A stretch of DNA of 64,000 bases from JAICMB01 sp035295125. GTDB taxonomy: Bacteria > Acidobacteriota > Terriglobia > Bryobacterales > Bryobacteraceae. Where the stretch lies: positions 1 to 64,000 of the forward strand of contig DATGJP010000003.1 in the NCBI GenBank assembly GCA_035295125.1. Direction: 5' to 3'. The notes beneath the pieces are model-generated. The model ran no database searches, was not told where the DNA came from, and was given only the letters and a program-made list of their open reading frames with translations. Positions 1 to 11,610 of this stretch are shown piece after piece. The position numbers and the translations under genes are program-made. Position 1 is the stretch's first letter. Each line of letters opens with the position of its first letter.

Positions 1-41
1 ACCCATGGGAAAGAGGTCCTTTCATGCTAACTAGTCATATA

Positions 42-104
42 ACTAGATAACATAAAAACGGCCGGCCTGCAACAGAAACTTACAGGAATGTTGTTTTATC
101 TAGT
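42..104. repeat. Nested inverted repeat, AT-rich
   Basis: ACTAGATAA (42-50) is the exact reverse complement of TTATCTAGT (96-104). Inside it, CAACA (70-74) pairs with TGTTG (89-93). The two arms could form one long stem or cruciform. It lies in the non-coding left edge of the window, and no gene end is visible next to it, so terminator or mobile-element end are both possible. Confidence 0.5.
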
Positions 105-117
105 GAAGGGCCAAAGT

Positions 118-165
118 CCAGCGGCGGGTTGTTAACCCGCCCCTGCATCACAAAGCAGCCGGACT
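118..165. repeat. Family B palindromic element (partial)
   Basis: GGCGGGTT (123-130) and AACCCGCC (134-141) form a perfect 8-bp stem with a 3-nt loop. The same core recurs near 4899-4915 and 61003-61021. The surrounding GCATCA and GCAGCCGG pieces also resemble those copies, so this looks like a partial member of the same interspersed family. Confidence 0.6.
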
Positions 166-218
166 CGATTTAGAGAAAACTTCGCGGCCTGGGCTGAAGC
201 CGGTCCCACGTCTGGAAA

Positions 219-274
219 ATGAAAATGCCCACCCTCGGGGGTGAGCACTTTCATCTAGCCCTGTTCTACCAGGG
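219..274. repeat. Two consecutive hairpins in non-coding DNA
   Basis: 219-254 folds as ATGAAA/TTTCAT, TGC/GCA and CACCC/GGGTG around a short loop, with symmetrical single mismatches. 259-274 is CCCTG with loop TTCTAC and CAGGG. No T-tract follows and no ORF in 1-518 is convincing, so this is a structured intergenic segment of unknown role. The rest of 1-518 shows nothing else beyond the DnaA-like 9-mers listed separately. Confidence 0.5.
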
Positions 275-425
275 TGATGTTCATGGGAGAATCAGATTCG
301 GACGGAAACGCAACCGCCAAAACCTGTTTGTGATTGGATGATAGGGTTTCCACACCACCTCCGTCAAGGAAAAAAGCTGGCACGCCAAATCGGCCCGTAA
401 CGCACACATAATGGGTTCGTTACAG

Positions 426-468
426 TGATCCACACGTTTTCCTAAGCTGTGGAAAACTGTGTGGAAAG
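426..468. promoter_or_regulatory. Cluster of DnaA-box-like 9-mers
   Basis: TGATCCACA (426-434) has one mismatch to the consensus TTATCCACA. TGTGGAAAA (448-456, reverse TTTTCCACA) also has one mismatch. TGTGGAAAG (460-468) has two. Three within 43 bp is denser than expected by chance, but no dnaA, gyrB or rpmH is in view. This is a weak call: a regulatory DnaA cluster or coincidence. Confidence 0.25.
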
Positions 469-518
469 TACCTGCAAAAGATGTGCGCGATGCTCTAAGC
501 TGGAGAATCTTAAGGACG

Positions 519-1405
519 TTATCGATCCATAAGATGAAGCAGAATCATGGGCTCGTCAGCACTTTGATGGCCAAGTTTTCGCCCCAAGAGCCGGTAACCA
601 GCGAACGCAAAGCCGGCCAGGGCGCAAAAGACGATGAGGATACCAGCTAACTCGAAGATAGCTAGAATCATCTGGGCGATACCCTGGGCCGTTACTTTGG
701 GTTTGGGCTTTTCGTCCCAGTTCACAGTGGCCTGGTAACCGATTTGAGAAACAAGGATTTTGGCGGCGGCGGCGTCCTGCGCACCTGGTACTACTGCTAC
801 GATTGGGCCGGCACGGCGGACGACTGCCCCAGGTAGCTTCTCCAGGTCAGCGGCCTGTTGCCGAGCCAACTGGGGGGTTGGAAACGAGAGCAAAACCAGT
901 TTCTCAGCGCTTCGGGGCGTGCGATAGGTGGCGACCTGAGCTTCGGTCCCGAGTTGAAAAACCGCTAAGGCCGGAGGAATTTCGGGCGCCGCCGCCGACA
1001 AAGTGGCCGGACCGAGCACGTAACGCTCGGAATGCGGCTCCAAGCCTTTGACAGGCAGATAGCTACCGAGGGTGGGCAGTGTCGCATGGTGGCGCTTCGG
1101 CAGAGTAAGCGCTTGAAAATCGGCTTTGGAAGGGCAGCGGCCTTCACAGGTAACGAGGTAATTGTCGATTTGCTGGGCCTTGGATTCGAACAGATCCTGC
1201 CAGGCGGCATAAGCGTCGGTGGCATCGGCAAAGCGGTAGGCGGTGGCCTGGAAGGGGCCATAGTCGGCGCGTGAAGCAGCCTCCAGGCCTAGTTCCTGCC
1301 ACAGGGGGCCGGCGGCGGAGGGCACGGGCTGCTCCGATTTCAACTGCTGGTCTTTGAATTGGGCCGGCCAAATCGCAGCATTTAGGGTCGCCGCGAAGGC
1401 GAGAG

Positions 1406-1424
<19 letters not shown>
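519..1424 (-). CDS. Secreted or membrane protein, DUF6599-like
   Basis: The 301-aa product begins with a typical signal peptide (residues 1-17, cleavage near NAA) and ends with a hydrophobic segment around residues 255-280 followed by a basic tail. The bulk should therefore lie outside the cytoplasmic membrane, anchored at its C-terminus. The middle contains YGPFQATAYRF and, later, LVLLSFPTPQLARQQ and GPIVAVVPG. These resemble the acidobacterial DUF6599 family of unknown function; this assignment is from memory and moderate. Its start overlaps the last 19 bases of secA on the same strand, so translation is probably coupled to secA. No catalytic motif was recognised. Confidence 0.75.
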
Positions 1425-4303
<2,879 letters not shown>

Positions 4304-4340
4304 TGTATCCTCGCGTCGCGCTTTTTAACGCTTCAGGGGA

Positions 4341-4787
4341 TCATTTCTTCTTAAGTAGTTGAATCTGCCCGGCATGATAGGCGTTGTGCTGGACGATTCC
4401 GTGAAGCAGCGCATAGTAGGAGCGGTCACCTTCGCCGAGTTTTTCGGGAGGGAAGGAGTGGGTGGCTTCATGGAGGGCTCGTTGTGCGTCTTCGAGCGCA
4501 GCTAGCGTATGATCCCAGGCTTGAGGAGAGGTTTCGGTGACGGGCGGCCAATCGCGATCCCCCTGGAGGCTTTCGTAGCGTTTGCCACGGAGAGTGGCGT
4601 TGGCTTCGGCAATCCAGGCGTGGAGGTGGTTGACGAGTTCCCAGATGGAGTGCGCGGCCGGAATGGGCTTCGCCGCGGCGGTTTCGTGGGTAATGCCGGT
4701 TAGCACCTCTTTGAGAGCGGGGCCGTGCCAGGCTGTGCCGTGGTACGAGCGGTGGATCTGATCGGCGATTCGTTCGCTTTCGGTCAT
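4341..4787 (-). CDS. DinB family protein
   Basis: A 148-aa protein with the four-helix DinB/YfiT layout. The HSIWELVNHLHAWI segment (around 45-58) and the C-terminal HGIVQHNAYHAGQIQLL (around 128-144) supply the histidines that bind a divalent metal in this family. Family members are thiol-dependent S-transferases or of unknown substrate, and many are not DNA-damage genes despite the name. It lies 37 bp upstream of secA on the same strand and could share its transcript, though no functional link is evident. Confidence 0.85.
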   Translation of the reverse strand: MTESERIADQIHRSYHGTAWHGPALKEVLTGITHETAAAKPIPAAHSIWELVNHLHAWIAEANATLRGKRYESLQGDRDWPPVTETSPQAWDHTLAALEDAQRALHEATHSFPPEKLGEGDRSYYALLHGIVQHNAYHAGQIQLLKKK

Positions 4788-4863
4788 GCTTGCAGGCTAG
4801 CAAGCCGGCGAAAGGGGGGAGGAGGCATTCAGCCCATTGCCACCTGGTTTCGGGAACGGCGAG

Positions 4864-4990
4864 TTTGATTGAGCCTGTGATGCAGGCTGTTAGCCTCGGC
4901 GGGTTGTCAACCCGCGCGTAGCTCTGAACAAGCGCCGACCAGCGCCCGTTGGCAACCGGCAGCAGGATGGCATCCCTGTCCCACCTTACC
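4864..4990. repeat. Family B palindromic element
   Basis: AGCCTG (4872-4877)/CAGGCT (4883-4888) is a first hairpin. GCGGGTT (4899-4905)/AACCCGC (4909-4915) is a second. The downstream part, with AGCGCCCGTTGGCAAC and GGATGGCATCC, is shared with the copies at 42425-42535 and 60968-61090. It occupies most of the 4788-5010 intergenic gap, in which I see no gene. Confidence 0.75.
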
Positions 4991-5010
4991 TCGACACTGG
5001 TATCACGCCA

Positions 5011-5373
5011 TTATGGTGCAGGGGCGAACGGGTTCTTACCCTCCAGTTCGACGCCCTTGGGCCACCGCGCTCCTTCCACGATCCACCTCCGTATAGTCTC
5101 GATCTCAGAGTCGGACAGCTTATAACCACCGGGGGGCATGTAGCCCGATTGCATGGCCGCGAACATGGGGCTATCGCTCGGGTGTTTCTTGACAATCGCC
5201 ATCATGGCGCGCTCCTTGCGGTCGAGCCGCAAGCCCCGCATCGCACGATCGGGACCATGACACCGCACGCAACGAAGCTCCAGGATCGGCTTCACGTCGC
5301 GTACGAAGTTGACGCGAGCCCATCCTGGAGCGATGCTGATCAGCGCGAGGCATGCAAGCCCAAAAGGTCGCAT
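5011..5373 (-). CDS. Small secreted c-type cytochrome (PSCyt1-like)
   Basis: A 120-aa protein with a signal peptide (1-19, ending GWA) and one haem-attachment motif, CVRCH, in LRCVRCHGPDRAMRGLRLD. The later MPPGGYKLSDSEIETIRRWI carries the likely distal methionine and the helix typical of planctomycete-type cytochrome c domains (PSCyt1). These domains usually head large DUF1553/DUF1549 proteins; here the domain stands alone. It should be exported and carry haem c in the periplasm. It follows the giant gene at 5523 on the same strand but is separated from it by three strong hairpins, so it is probably transcribed independently. Confidence 0.85.
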   Translation of the reverse strand: MRPFGLACLALISIAPGWARVNFVRDVKPILELRCVRCHGPDRAMRGLRLDRKERAMMAIVKKHPSDSPMFAAMQSGYMPPGGYKLSDSEIETIRRWIVEGARWPKGVELEGKNPFAPAP

Positions 5374-5446
5374 CCTCTGATATTAAGCGTTAAGCCAGGC
5401 GTCATACGGGGCACGCCCCGATTGGCCGCTCACATTCCCCACAATC

Positions 5447-5509
5447 GAGCACCAGTTGAAAACCGGTGCTCGTGGCGGATTGAAAATCCGCCGCAGGTTT
5501 TAAACCTGC
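5447..5509. terminator. Three back-to-back perfect hairpins (possible terminator/REP array)
   Basis: 5447-5471 pairs GAGCACC with GGTGCTC, with an inner GTT/AAC. 5474-5492 pairs GGCGGATT with AATCCGCC around GAA. 5493-5509 pairs GCAGGTTT with AAACCTGC around one T. They begin 14 bases past the stop of the 1789-aa gene, as read on the minus strand, so they could end its transcript or protect its 3' end. There is no long T-tract, and the second stem resembles family B elements. Confidence 0.6.
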
Positions 5510-5522
5510 CTTACTGCAGCCA

Positions 5523-8500
5523 CTATGGTGCAAAGTAGGCGTTGATGTCTAGAATCACATCGGTCAGATTCGTGACGAAAACGCTGACCGCTCCGCTTGT
5601 TCCCGACGGCACGATGGCAGCATTCGCCACCACCTTGCCCAGCGGTGAATTCAGCGTCGAAACCACCGGTTGCGCCTGGCCGGATGGCCAAGCCGTCAAA
5701 TAGGAGAGCGGTCCACTCGGGACTACCGTGACGTTTAACGAGTACGCCTGCGCCGAAGCGGGGATTCCGGCGCACGGGCCGGCCGGAACCTGGAAGCTGC
5801 GCGACGCGCCCGCAGCCATGCTCGGCGAACCAAATCCCGGCGGGAAGCCGCCGCCACGCGTGTCCGCCACCCGGCAGGGCGATACCGTGTAGAGCGCCTG
5901 TGCGGCGGGAGATCCTGGAGCCGCGAAGTAACCGTTCACGTCGATGATGACGTCGGAGTCATCCGTGACGAAGAAGCTGACCGCGCCGCCTGTTCCAGCG
6001 GGCACAATGGCGGCGTTAGCCACTATGCTTCCATCACCGGAGTTCAACGTCGAGACCACCGGCTGCGTCTGTCCGGTCGGCCAGGTCGTCAGGTACCCAA
6101 GTGGACGGCGTGGCACCACCGTGACGTTGAAGGAATAAGCCAGGGCCGATCCCGGCACACCGCAGGAACTGGTGGGAATCGGGAAACTGCGGCTCGACCC
6201 GCCGCTCATCAGCGGACCACCGAGCGGTCCGGCCGGGTTTCGCGTATCGACGACGCGGCAAGGCGTCACGCTGTAGAACGACAGGCTGTTGGCTGTCGAA
6301 GACGGCGCGAAGTAACCGTTGATGTCGATGATCACGTCCGTTGTGTCGCTGACGAACACGCTGATCGCGCCACCGGTGCCGGCGGGCACAATCGCCGCAT
6401 TCGCAACGATTCGCCCGTCGAAAGCGTTCAATGTCGACACCACCGGCTGCGCCTGACCGGATGGCCAGATAGAAAGATATTGCAAGCCCCCATGCGGAAC
6501 AACGGTGATGTTGAGCGAATAAGCCCGCGCCGTGGCTGGAATATTGCACGAGCTCTGCGGGATCGGTACGGTCCGGCTCGTTTGGCCTAGCATGGCCGGA
6601 CCCCCAAATGTGCCAGTCGGGTTCCTGGTGTCCATGACGCGGCATGGCGTTACGGCGACGAACTGCAACCCGCTGGTGCCGGTTTGGCTACCGGTAGTGA
6701 AGAACCAGGTTGCGGATGGCGTGGAGCCTGCAGCATTCCTCGCCGCAATTAACCAATAGTAGATTGTGCTTGCGCTCATGGTCGGACTGTATGTCGTACC
6801 CGTAGTATTGGTGACAAACGGGGGAGGATTGGTTGTGCCGAAGTAAACGTCGTAAGACGTGGCTCCGCTGACCGCGCCCCAGGTCAAAGGCGTATTCAGT
6901 GCAATTCCGGTTGCTCCCTGAGCCGGCGTGAACACCGTTACCGGAGGCGGTGGCTGAGCCGCGGCCGTGATGTTCGTCGGATCCCCAGCAGTAGCGGTCG
7001 TCGACCCGCCGCCGGATACGCTCGCGTGATTTGTGACTTGCGAGGGCGCGTTGGAATCGACGCTCACCGTCACCGTGATCGGCGGGTAGCTCGCGGAGGC
7101 CGACAGTGCGTCTGTGCGGGTGCAGGTATTGCTATTACAGGTCCAGCCGCTACCGCTCATCGAGACGAGCGCGAGCCCGGTTGGAACAGTTTCAGTCGCC
7201 GTCACGGTGCCATTGGTGGTGCCGGCTCCTGCCTGGTTCGAAACTGTGAGCGTGTAGGTTGCCGAGGCCTGTCCCTGCGTGAAATTGCCGGAATGCGACT
7301 TGGTGATGCCTAACTGCGGCGGATTAGCGCCGCCCGTGACGTTCAACGTCACGGGTACGGTCATGGCGAAGCCACCATTGTCAAAGACCAATTGTCCAGT
7401 GTACGTACCTCCGGCAACGCCGACAGATTTTGCGGAAATGGTGAATGTTCCGGGCGTCCCAAGATTACAGCAAGTGGGGCTCATTGTAAGCCAGGCACCG
7501 CCGTTTCCTGAGGTGGCCGCCACGGCATAACCGATGGCAGTGCCCTGGCTGGTTACCGTGATCGACTGCGTGAGAGGATTCGATCCTCCGAATGAAGCTG
7601 TGAAAGTCAACGGAGCCAGTTGGTTGAACACATTGTTCCCGACATCCACGCTGACGGGAATCGTGATGCTGTTTCCCGCGGTTTGGAACAGGAGTTGTCC
7701 GGTGAAAACTCCGGCGACCAGGCCCTGGCTGGGCAGATTCTGAGTCACGATATTGACCGTAACGGTGGACGGCGCCGTTCCGCTTGTAGACGAAACATTG
7801 AGCCAGTTGCCGCCGTCGCCGGTCGTCGCTATGAGCGTCCAATTTAGAATCCCGGCACCCACGTTGCGTATCGTCACGCTCTGGGCGGCGGGGGCCGCGG
7901 CCGCGGGCTTGAGTGAGAAGCTCATCTGCCCCGGAACGTTGTCGAAGAGCGCGGTGTCCGGTGTGCCGACGGTGAGCGTTACAGGTATTGTAAGAGCCTC
8001 ATTGCCGGCATCCAGTACAATTTCTGCGGTATAGGTTCCAGCAGGCATCGTAGGGCTTGTATTGACCGTGATGATAAACGTCCGTGTAGTTCCCAAGTTG
8101 CAACACAGGGGAGTGACGGTCAACCAATTACCTCCAGTGGCCGTGTGCACCGATGGTGCAATGCCGATAGCTGTTCCTGTGCTGGCTATAGTCATTGTCT
8201 GCGGCAACGGGTCGTCACCGGCCACGGGCATCGTGAAGAACAGTGAATTCACCTGCGTGAAGACATTGGCCCCTACGTCGACACTGACAGGTATCGTCAC
8301 ACTACTGCCGCCTGGCTCGCGGAACAGGAGATTACCGGTGAAGGTACCGGCAACCAATCCCCCGCTCGGCAAGTTCGCCACCTGAATACCGACACTCACC
8401 TGCGAGGGAGCGGTTCCGGTTGTTGCGGAGACGGTTAACCAATGACCCCCGTCGGCAGTTGTGGGCGTGAGGGTCCAGTTCAATGTGCCCGAACCAGCAT

Positions 8501-10892
8501 TGCGGATTTGCACGATTTGGTTCGGCGGAGCATTGGCGGCTTGTGTCTTGAGCGAGAAGGCCATCTGACCTTGAACGTTGTCGAAGAACGGGCGCGTCGG
8601 TGCGGCAACGGTCAGGACAACCGGCACAGTGAGCGATTCGCGGCCGCTATCGACGACCACTTGGCCCGTGTAGGTACCGGCCGCCATGGTCGGACTTGCC
8701 GTAACCGATACGAGAAGTGTTCTTGGCGTGCTGAGATTGCAACAGGTCGGAGAGACGGATAGCCAGCTGCCGCCGGTCCCCGTTGTTGCAGAGACGGAAA
8801 TTCCGATTGCAGTGGCATTCGTCGTGCCGACTGTGATCATCTGGGGCAGCGGATTGGCGCCCCCGAAAGGCATGGTGAAACTGAGCGCGCTCATTTGGTT
8901 GAACACGTTGGTTCCCACAAATACGTTCACAGGCACCGTAATGCTCGTGCCAGGAGCCGTCAGCAGAAGGTTGCCCGTAAATGTGCCCGCTACAAGTCCA
9001 CCGCCGGGTAAATTCGCCACCTGGATGCCGACGGACAGAATCGACGGAGCGGTCCCGCTGTTGGCAGAGACAGTCAACCAGTTCCCTCCATCGGATGTTG
9101 TCGGCGTGACCGACCAATTCAACGTTCCGGACCCGGCATTCCGGATCTCAACGTCCTGAGTGGGTGGCGCCACGCTGCTCCCAGTCTTGAGAGAAAACGT
9201 CATTTGACCCTGAAGATTGTCGAAAAATGCCTGCTGGGTTGGCGAAACCGTCAGCGTGACCGGCACATTCATCGTTTGCCCGGATGAGTTGAAGATGATT
9301 TCTCCGGTATAGGTTCCTGGCGCCATTGTAGGAGGCGTAGTGACCTTGACCGTGAATGTTCCGGGCGTCGAGAGATTGCAGCACGCTGGGGTTACGCTCA
9401 GCCAGCTGCCGCCTGTCGCAGTTACGGCTACCGGGGACAGCCCCAAACCCGCTGTCGTGCTGGCAACCACAATTGTCTGCGGGGGCGGGTCGGCGCCTTG
9501 TTGAGGTTTCGAGAAGCTTAGCGGGTTCACTTGCTGCAAAATGTTCGCAGCCACGACGACGGTGATCGGTACGGTAACGCTGGTTCCCGGCGCACGGAAC
9601 AGCAACTGTCCGCTAAAGACTCCGGCCACCAGACCACCGCTGGGCAGGCTGGGAATCTGGATTCCCACAGACACGAAAGATGGAGCCGTACCGCTGTTTG
9701 CGGACACAGTGAGCCAGTTGCCGCCATCCGATGTGGTTGGCGTCAGGGTCCAATTGAGAGTCCCCGACCCGGCGTTCTGTATCTCGACGATCTGATTTGG
9801 AGGGGCAACGCTGGCCCTGGTGACCAGCGCGAAGCTCAATTGGCCGGGTACGTTGTCGAAGAACGCATTCGACGGGGGCGAGATGGTCAGAATCACCGGA
9901 ACCGTCATCGCCAGTGCGCCGTAGTCGAATACGACCTGTCCGGTGTAACTTCCGGCGGCCATGTCCGGCGTTGTGGTTATGGAAATGTCAAAGAATCCGG
10001 GCGTGGACAGATTGCAACAAGCTGGGGATACCGAGAGCCAACTGGGACCTCCGTGAGGGACCTGGGCCACCGGAGCAATGCCAAGCGCCGTTCCGGTGCT
10101 CGAAAAGGCTACGACCTGGTCGAGAGGATCAAGGCCAGCAAAGGTCTTCGAAAAGCTCAATGGATTGATCTGCCTTGGAACGTTGGCTCCGATGGTGAAC
10201 AGAACTGGAATCGTGACGCTGCTGGTCGCCGATTGGAGAAGGATCTGCCCCGTGTAGGAGCCCGCCGTCAAACCACCGCCTGGCAAATTCCCGGGTGTGA
10301 CGCTGACATTAACAATCGAAGGCGCAGTCCCGCTTGTGGCGGAGACGTTTAGCCAGTTACCTCCATCGGAGGTACTCTTGCTCAGATTCCAGTTCAGTAC
10401 GCCGGCTCCGCCATTGCGGATCTCCACACTCTGGCTGGGCGGCGCATTACCACCAGTGGGCATTAAGAAGCTCGCTTGGCCTTGAATGGTGTCGAATAAC
10501 GGGTTGGTTGTCGCAACAACCGCCAGGGTGACGGGGATGGTTAATGTCGCGCCACTCGTCGTGACCACAACTTGCCCGGGGTAGGATCCGACCGCCATAT
10601 CAGCAGGCGTAGTGACAGTGACCGTCACAGATTGCGGTGTGGACAGATTGCAACAGCCAGGAGCAATCGTCAGCCAGTTTCCCCCACTGCTCGTTGAAGC
10701 AGTGACGCCGATGCCGAAATTGGCGCCGACAGCAGCTACCGTTATTGTCTGTGGAAGTGGGTCCGCGCCCGCGAACGGCTTCGTAAAGAACAATTGCGGC
10801 GTTGGCTGAAAGGTAGCGGCTCGAAGCACGCTGCCCATCGGTGCCGTTAAGGCAGTAAAAAAAAGCAGAGCTCCGAAAAATTCCTTCTTCAT
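5523..10892 (-). CDS. Giant secreted repeat protein with DUF11, FN3-like and three C-terminal modules
   Basis: 1789 aa from the ATG at 10892, which is preceded by an AGGGAGAGGGGAA Shine-Dalgarno region; the longer frame to 10940 is unlikely. The order is: signal peptide; six repeats of about 212 aa, BACON/Ig-like, each with a vicinal-cysteine motif such as CCNLSTP and a GGNWL(T/N)VS strand; a DUF11 domain (TYTLTVSNQAGAG...); an FN3-like segment; and three ~120-aa modules of the form PCRVxDTR...NVTVVP...VSTLN...ANAAIVP...DINGYF. The last type resembles repeats on actinobacterial exoenzymes. It is probably an adhesin or matrix protein, with no enzymatic domain seen. It diverges from the ECF sigma/kinase pair across 149 bp. 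Confidence 0.85.
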   Translation of the reverse strand: MKKEFFGALLFFTALTAPMGSVLRAATFQPTPQLFFTKPFAGADPLPQTITVAAVGANFGIGVTASTSSGGNWLTIAPGCCNLSTPQSVTVTVTTPADMAVGSYPGQVVVTTSGATLTIPVTLAVVATTNPLFDTIQGQASFLMPTGGNAPPSQSVEIRNGGAGVLNWNLSKSTSDGGNWLNVSATSGTAPSIVNVSVTPGNLPGGGLTAGSYTGQILLQSATSSVTIPVLFTIGANVPRQINPLSFSKTFAGLDPLDQVVAFSSTGTALGIAPVAQVPHGGPSWLSVSPACCNLSTPGFFDISITTTPDMAAGSYTGQVVFDYGALAMTVPVILTISPPSNAFFDNVPGQLSFALVTRASVAPPNQIVEIQNAGSGTLNWTLTPTTSDGGNWLTVSANSGTAPSFVSVGIQIPSLPSGGLVAGVFSGQLLFRAPGTSVTVPITVVVAANILQQVNPLSFSKPQQGADPPPQTIVVASTTAGLGLSPVAVTATGGSWLSVTPACCNLSTPGTFTVKVTTPPTMAPGTYTGEIIFNSSGQTMNVPVTLTVSPTQQAFFDNLQGQMTFSLKTGSSVAPPTQDVEIRNAGSGTLNWSVTPTTSDGGNWLTVSANSGTAPSILSVGIQVANLPGGGLVAGTFTGNLLLTAPGTSITVPVNVFVGTNVFNQMSALSFTMPFGGANPLPQMITVGTTNATAIGISVSATTGTGGSWLSVSPTCCNLSTPRTLLVSVTASPTMAAGTYTGQVVVDSGRESLTVPVVLTVAAPTRPFFDNVQGQMAFSLKTQAANAPPNQIVQIRNAGSGTLNWTLTPTTADGGHWLTVSATTGTAPSQVSVGIQVANLPSGGLVAGTFTGNLLFREPGGSSVTIPVSVDVGANVFTQVNSLFFTMPVAGDDPLPQTMTIASTGTAIGIAPSVHTATGGNWLTVTPLCCNLGTTRTFIITVNTSPTMPAGTYTAEIVLDAGNEALTIPVTLTVGTPDTALFDNVPGQMSFSLKPAAAAPAAQSVTIRNVGAGILNWTLIATTGDGGNWLNVSSTSGTAPSTVTVNIVTQNLPSQGLVAGVFTGQLLFQTAGNSITIPVSVDVGNNVFNQLAPLTFTASFGGSNPLTQSITVTSQGTAIGYAVAATSGNGGAWLTMSPTCCNLGTPGTFTISAKSVGVAGGTYTGQLVFDNGGFAMTVPVTLNVTGGANPPQLGITKSHSGNFTQGQASATYTLTVSNQAGAGTTNGTVTATETVPTGLALVSMSGSGWTCNSNTCTRTDALSASASYPPITVTVSVDSNAPSQVTNHASVSGGGSTTATAGDPTNITAAAQPPPPVTVFTPAQGATGIALNTPLTWGAVSGATSYDVYFGTTNPPPFVTNTTGTTYSPTMSASTIYYWLIAARNAAGSTPSATWFFTTGSQTGTSGLQFVAVTPCRVMDTRNPTGTFGGPAMLGQTSRTVPIPQSSCNIPATARAYSLNITVVPHGGLQYLSIWPSGQAQPVVSTLNAFDGRIVANAAIVPAGTGGAISVFVSDTTDVIIDINGYFAPSSTANSLSFYSVTPCRVVDTRNPAGPLGGPLMSGGSSRSFPIPTSSCGVPGSALAYSFNVTVVPRRPLGYLTTWPTGQTQPVVSTLNSGDGSIVANAAIVPAGTGGAVSFFVTDDSDVIIDVNGYFAAPGSPAAQALYTVSPCRVADTRGGGFPPGFGSPSMAAGASRSFQVPAGPCAGIPASAQAYSLNVTVVPSGPLSYLTAWPSGQAQPVVSTLNSPLGKVVANAAIVPSGTSGAVSVFVTNLTDVILDINAYFAP
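7330..10850 (-). repeat. Six tandem ~637-nt repeats inside the giant gene
   Basis: On the plus strand the complement of the CCNL codons appears near 7464, 8094, 8731, 9372, 10010 and 10647. The spacings are about 630-641 nt. Each unit carries two Ig-like subdomains. The copies have diverged in sequence but hold length, which argues for domain duplication followed by selection rather than recent slippage. Confidence 0.85.
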
Positions 10893-11041
10893 TAGGATTC
10901 CCCTCTCCCTGTGCTCTTTAGACACACCATGTCCTTCCAATCCGGTTGCGCCATCAAGGCCGGTGATGATAGCATTTTTCAGCTACACAACGCATTACGC
11001 AAACGGCATCACAAAACCGTCATGCGCGACCGTGATTTCTG

Positions 11042-11605
11042 ATGGTTAACGCATTTGAGCCCGGCGAGTTCGGAATTCCATTGCCGGACCGGACGATGGT
11101 GGACTACCTCTTCAGCGTGACTTATGAGGAGTTGCGGCGCCTCGCTTCCACCCTGACCCGCCGCGATCCGACCAGCACCCTGAATCCCACAGCCCTCGTC
11201 CACGAGGCCTGGTTGAAGCTGGCGAATTCCCCGAAATTCTCGTCGACTTCGCCGCTGCATTTCAAACGCATCGCCGCCCGCGCGATGCGGCAGCTCCTCG
11301 TGGAAGCGGCCCGCCGCCGGAGCGCCCGCAAGCGCGGTGGAACGGGTGAGACCAGCTTTGTCAGCTTTGACGAATCGACGGATCAACCGTCCGCGTGCGC
11401 CGACGACATCATCAAAATCGATACCGCCCTCGATGCGCTTGCCCGCCTCAATCCCCGTCACGCCGTTATGGTCGAAAGCCGGTTTTTCGGTGGTCTCGAT
11501 GTCAGTGAGACCGCCGCCTTGCTGGAAGTTTCGGAAGCCACCATCCTCCGGGATTGGAGGGCGGCGAAGGCCTGGCTGGCGCTCGAACTTCGCCGGACAG
11601 GTTAG
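11042..11605 (+). CDS. ECF-type RNA polymerase sigma factor (TIGR02999-like)
   Basis: 187 aa. Region 2 has YEELRRLASTLTRRD and LNPTALVHEAWLKL (about residues 28-60). Region 4 has LNPRHAVMVESRFFGGLDVSETAALLEVSEATILRDWRAAKAWL (about 138-181), a helix-turn-helix for the -35 element. This is the pattern of the TIGR02999 subfamily expanded in acidobacteria, which is normally encoded next to a Ser/Thr kinase rather than an anti-sigma factor, as here. The kinase starts 5 bases after its stop. An internal ATG at 11096 is possible, but the longer start matches family length. The neighbouring divergent giant gene is a plausible target; that is inference. Confidence 0.93.
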   Translation: MVNAFEPGEFGIPLPDRTMVDYLFSVTYEELRRLASTLTRRDPTSTLNPTALVHEAWLKLANSPKFSSTSPLHFKRIAARAMRQLLVEAARRRSARKRGGTGETSFVSFDESTDQPSACADDIIKIDTALDALARLNPRHAVMVESRFFGGLDVSETAALLEVSEATILRDWRAAKAWLALELRRTG

Positions 11606-11610
11606 GTTTC

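Noticed and set aside
459..650. 63-aa ORF at the left edge
   Set aside because: Overlaps the 3' end of the membrane protein gene antisense, no ribosome site, no motif.
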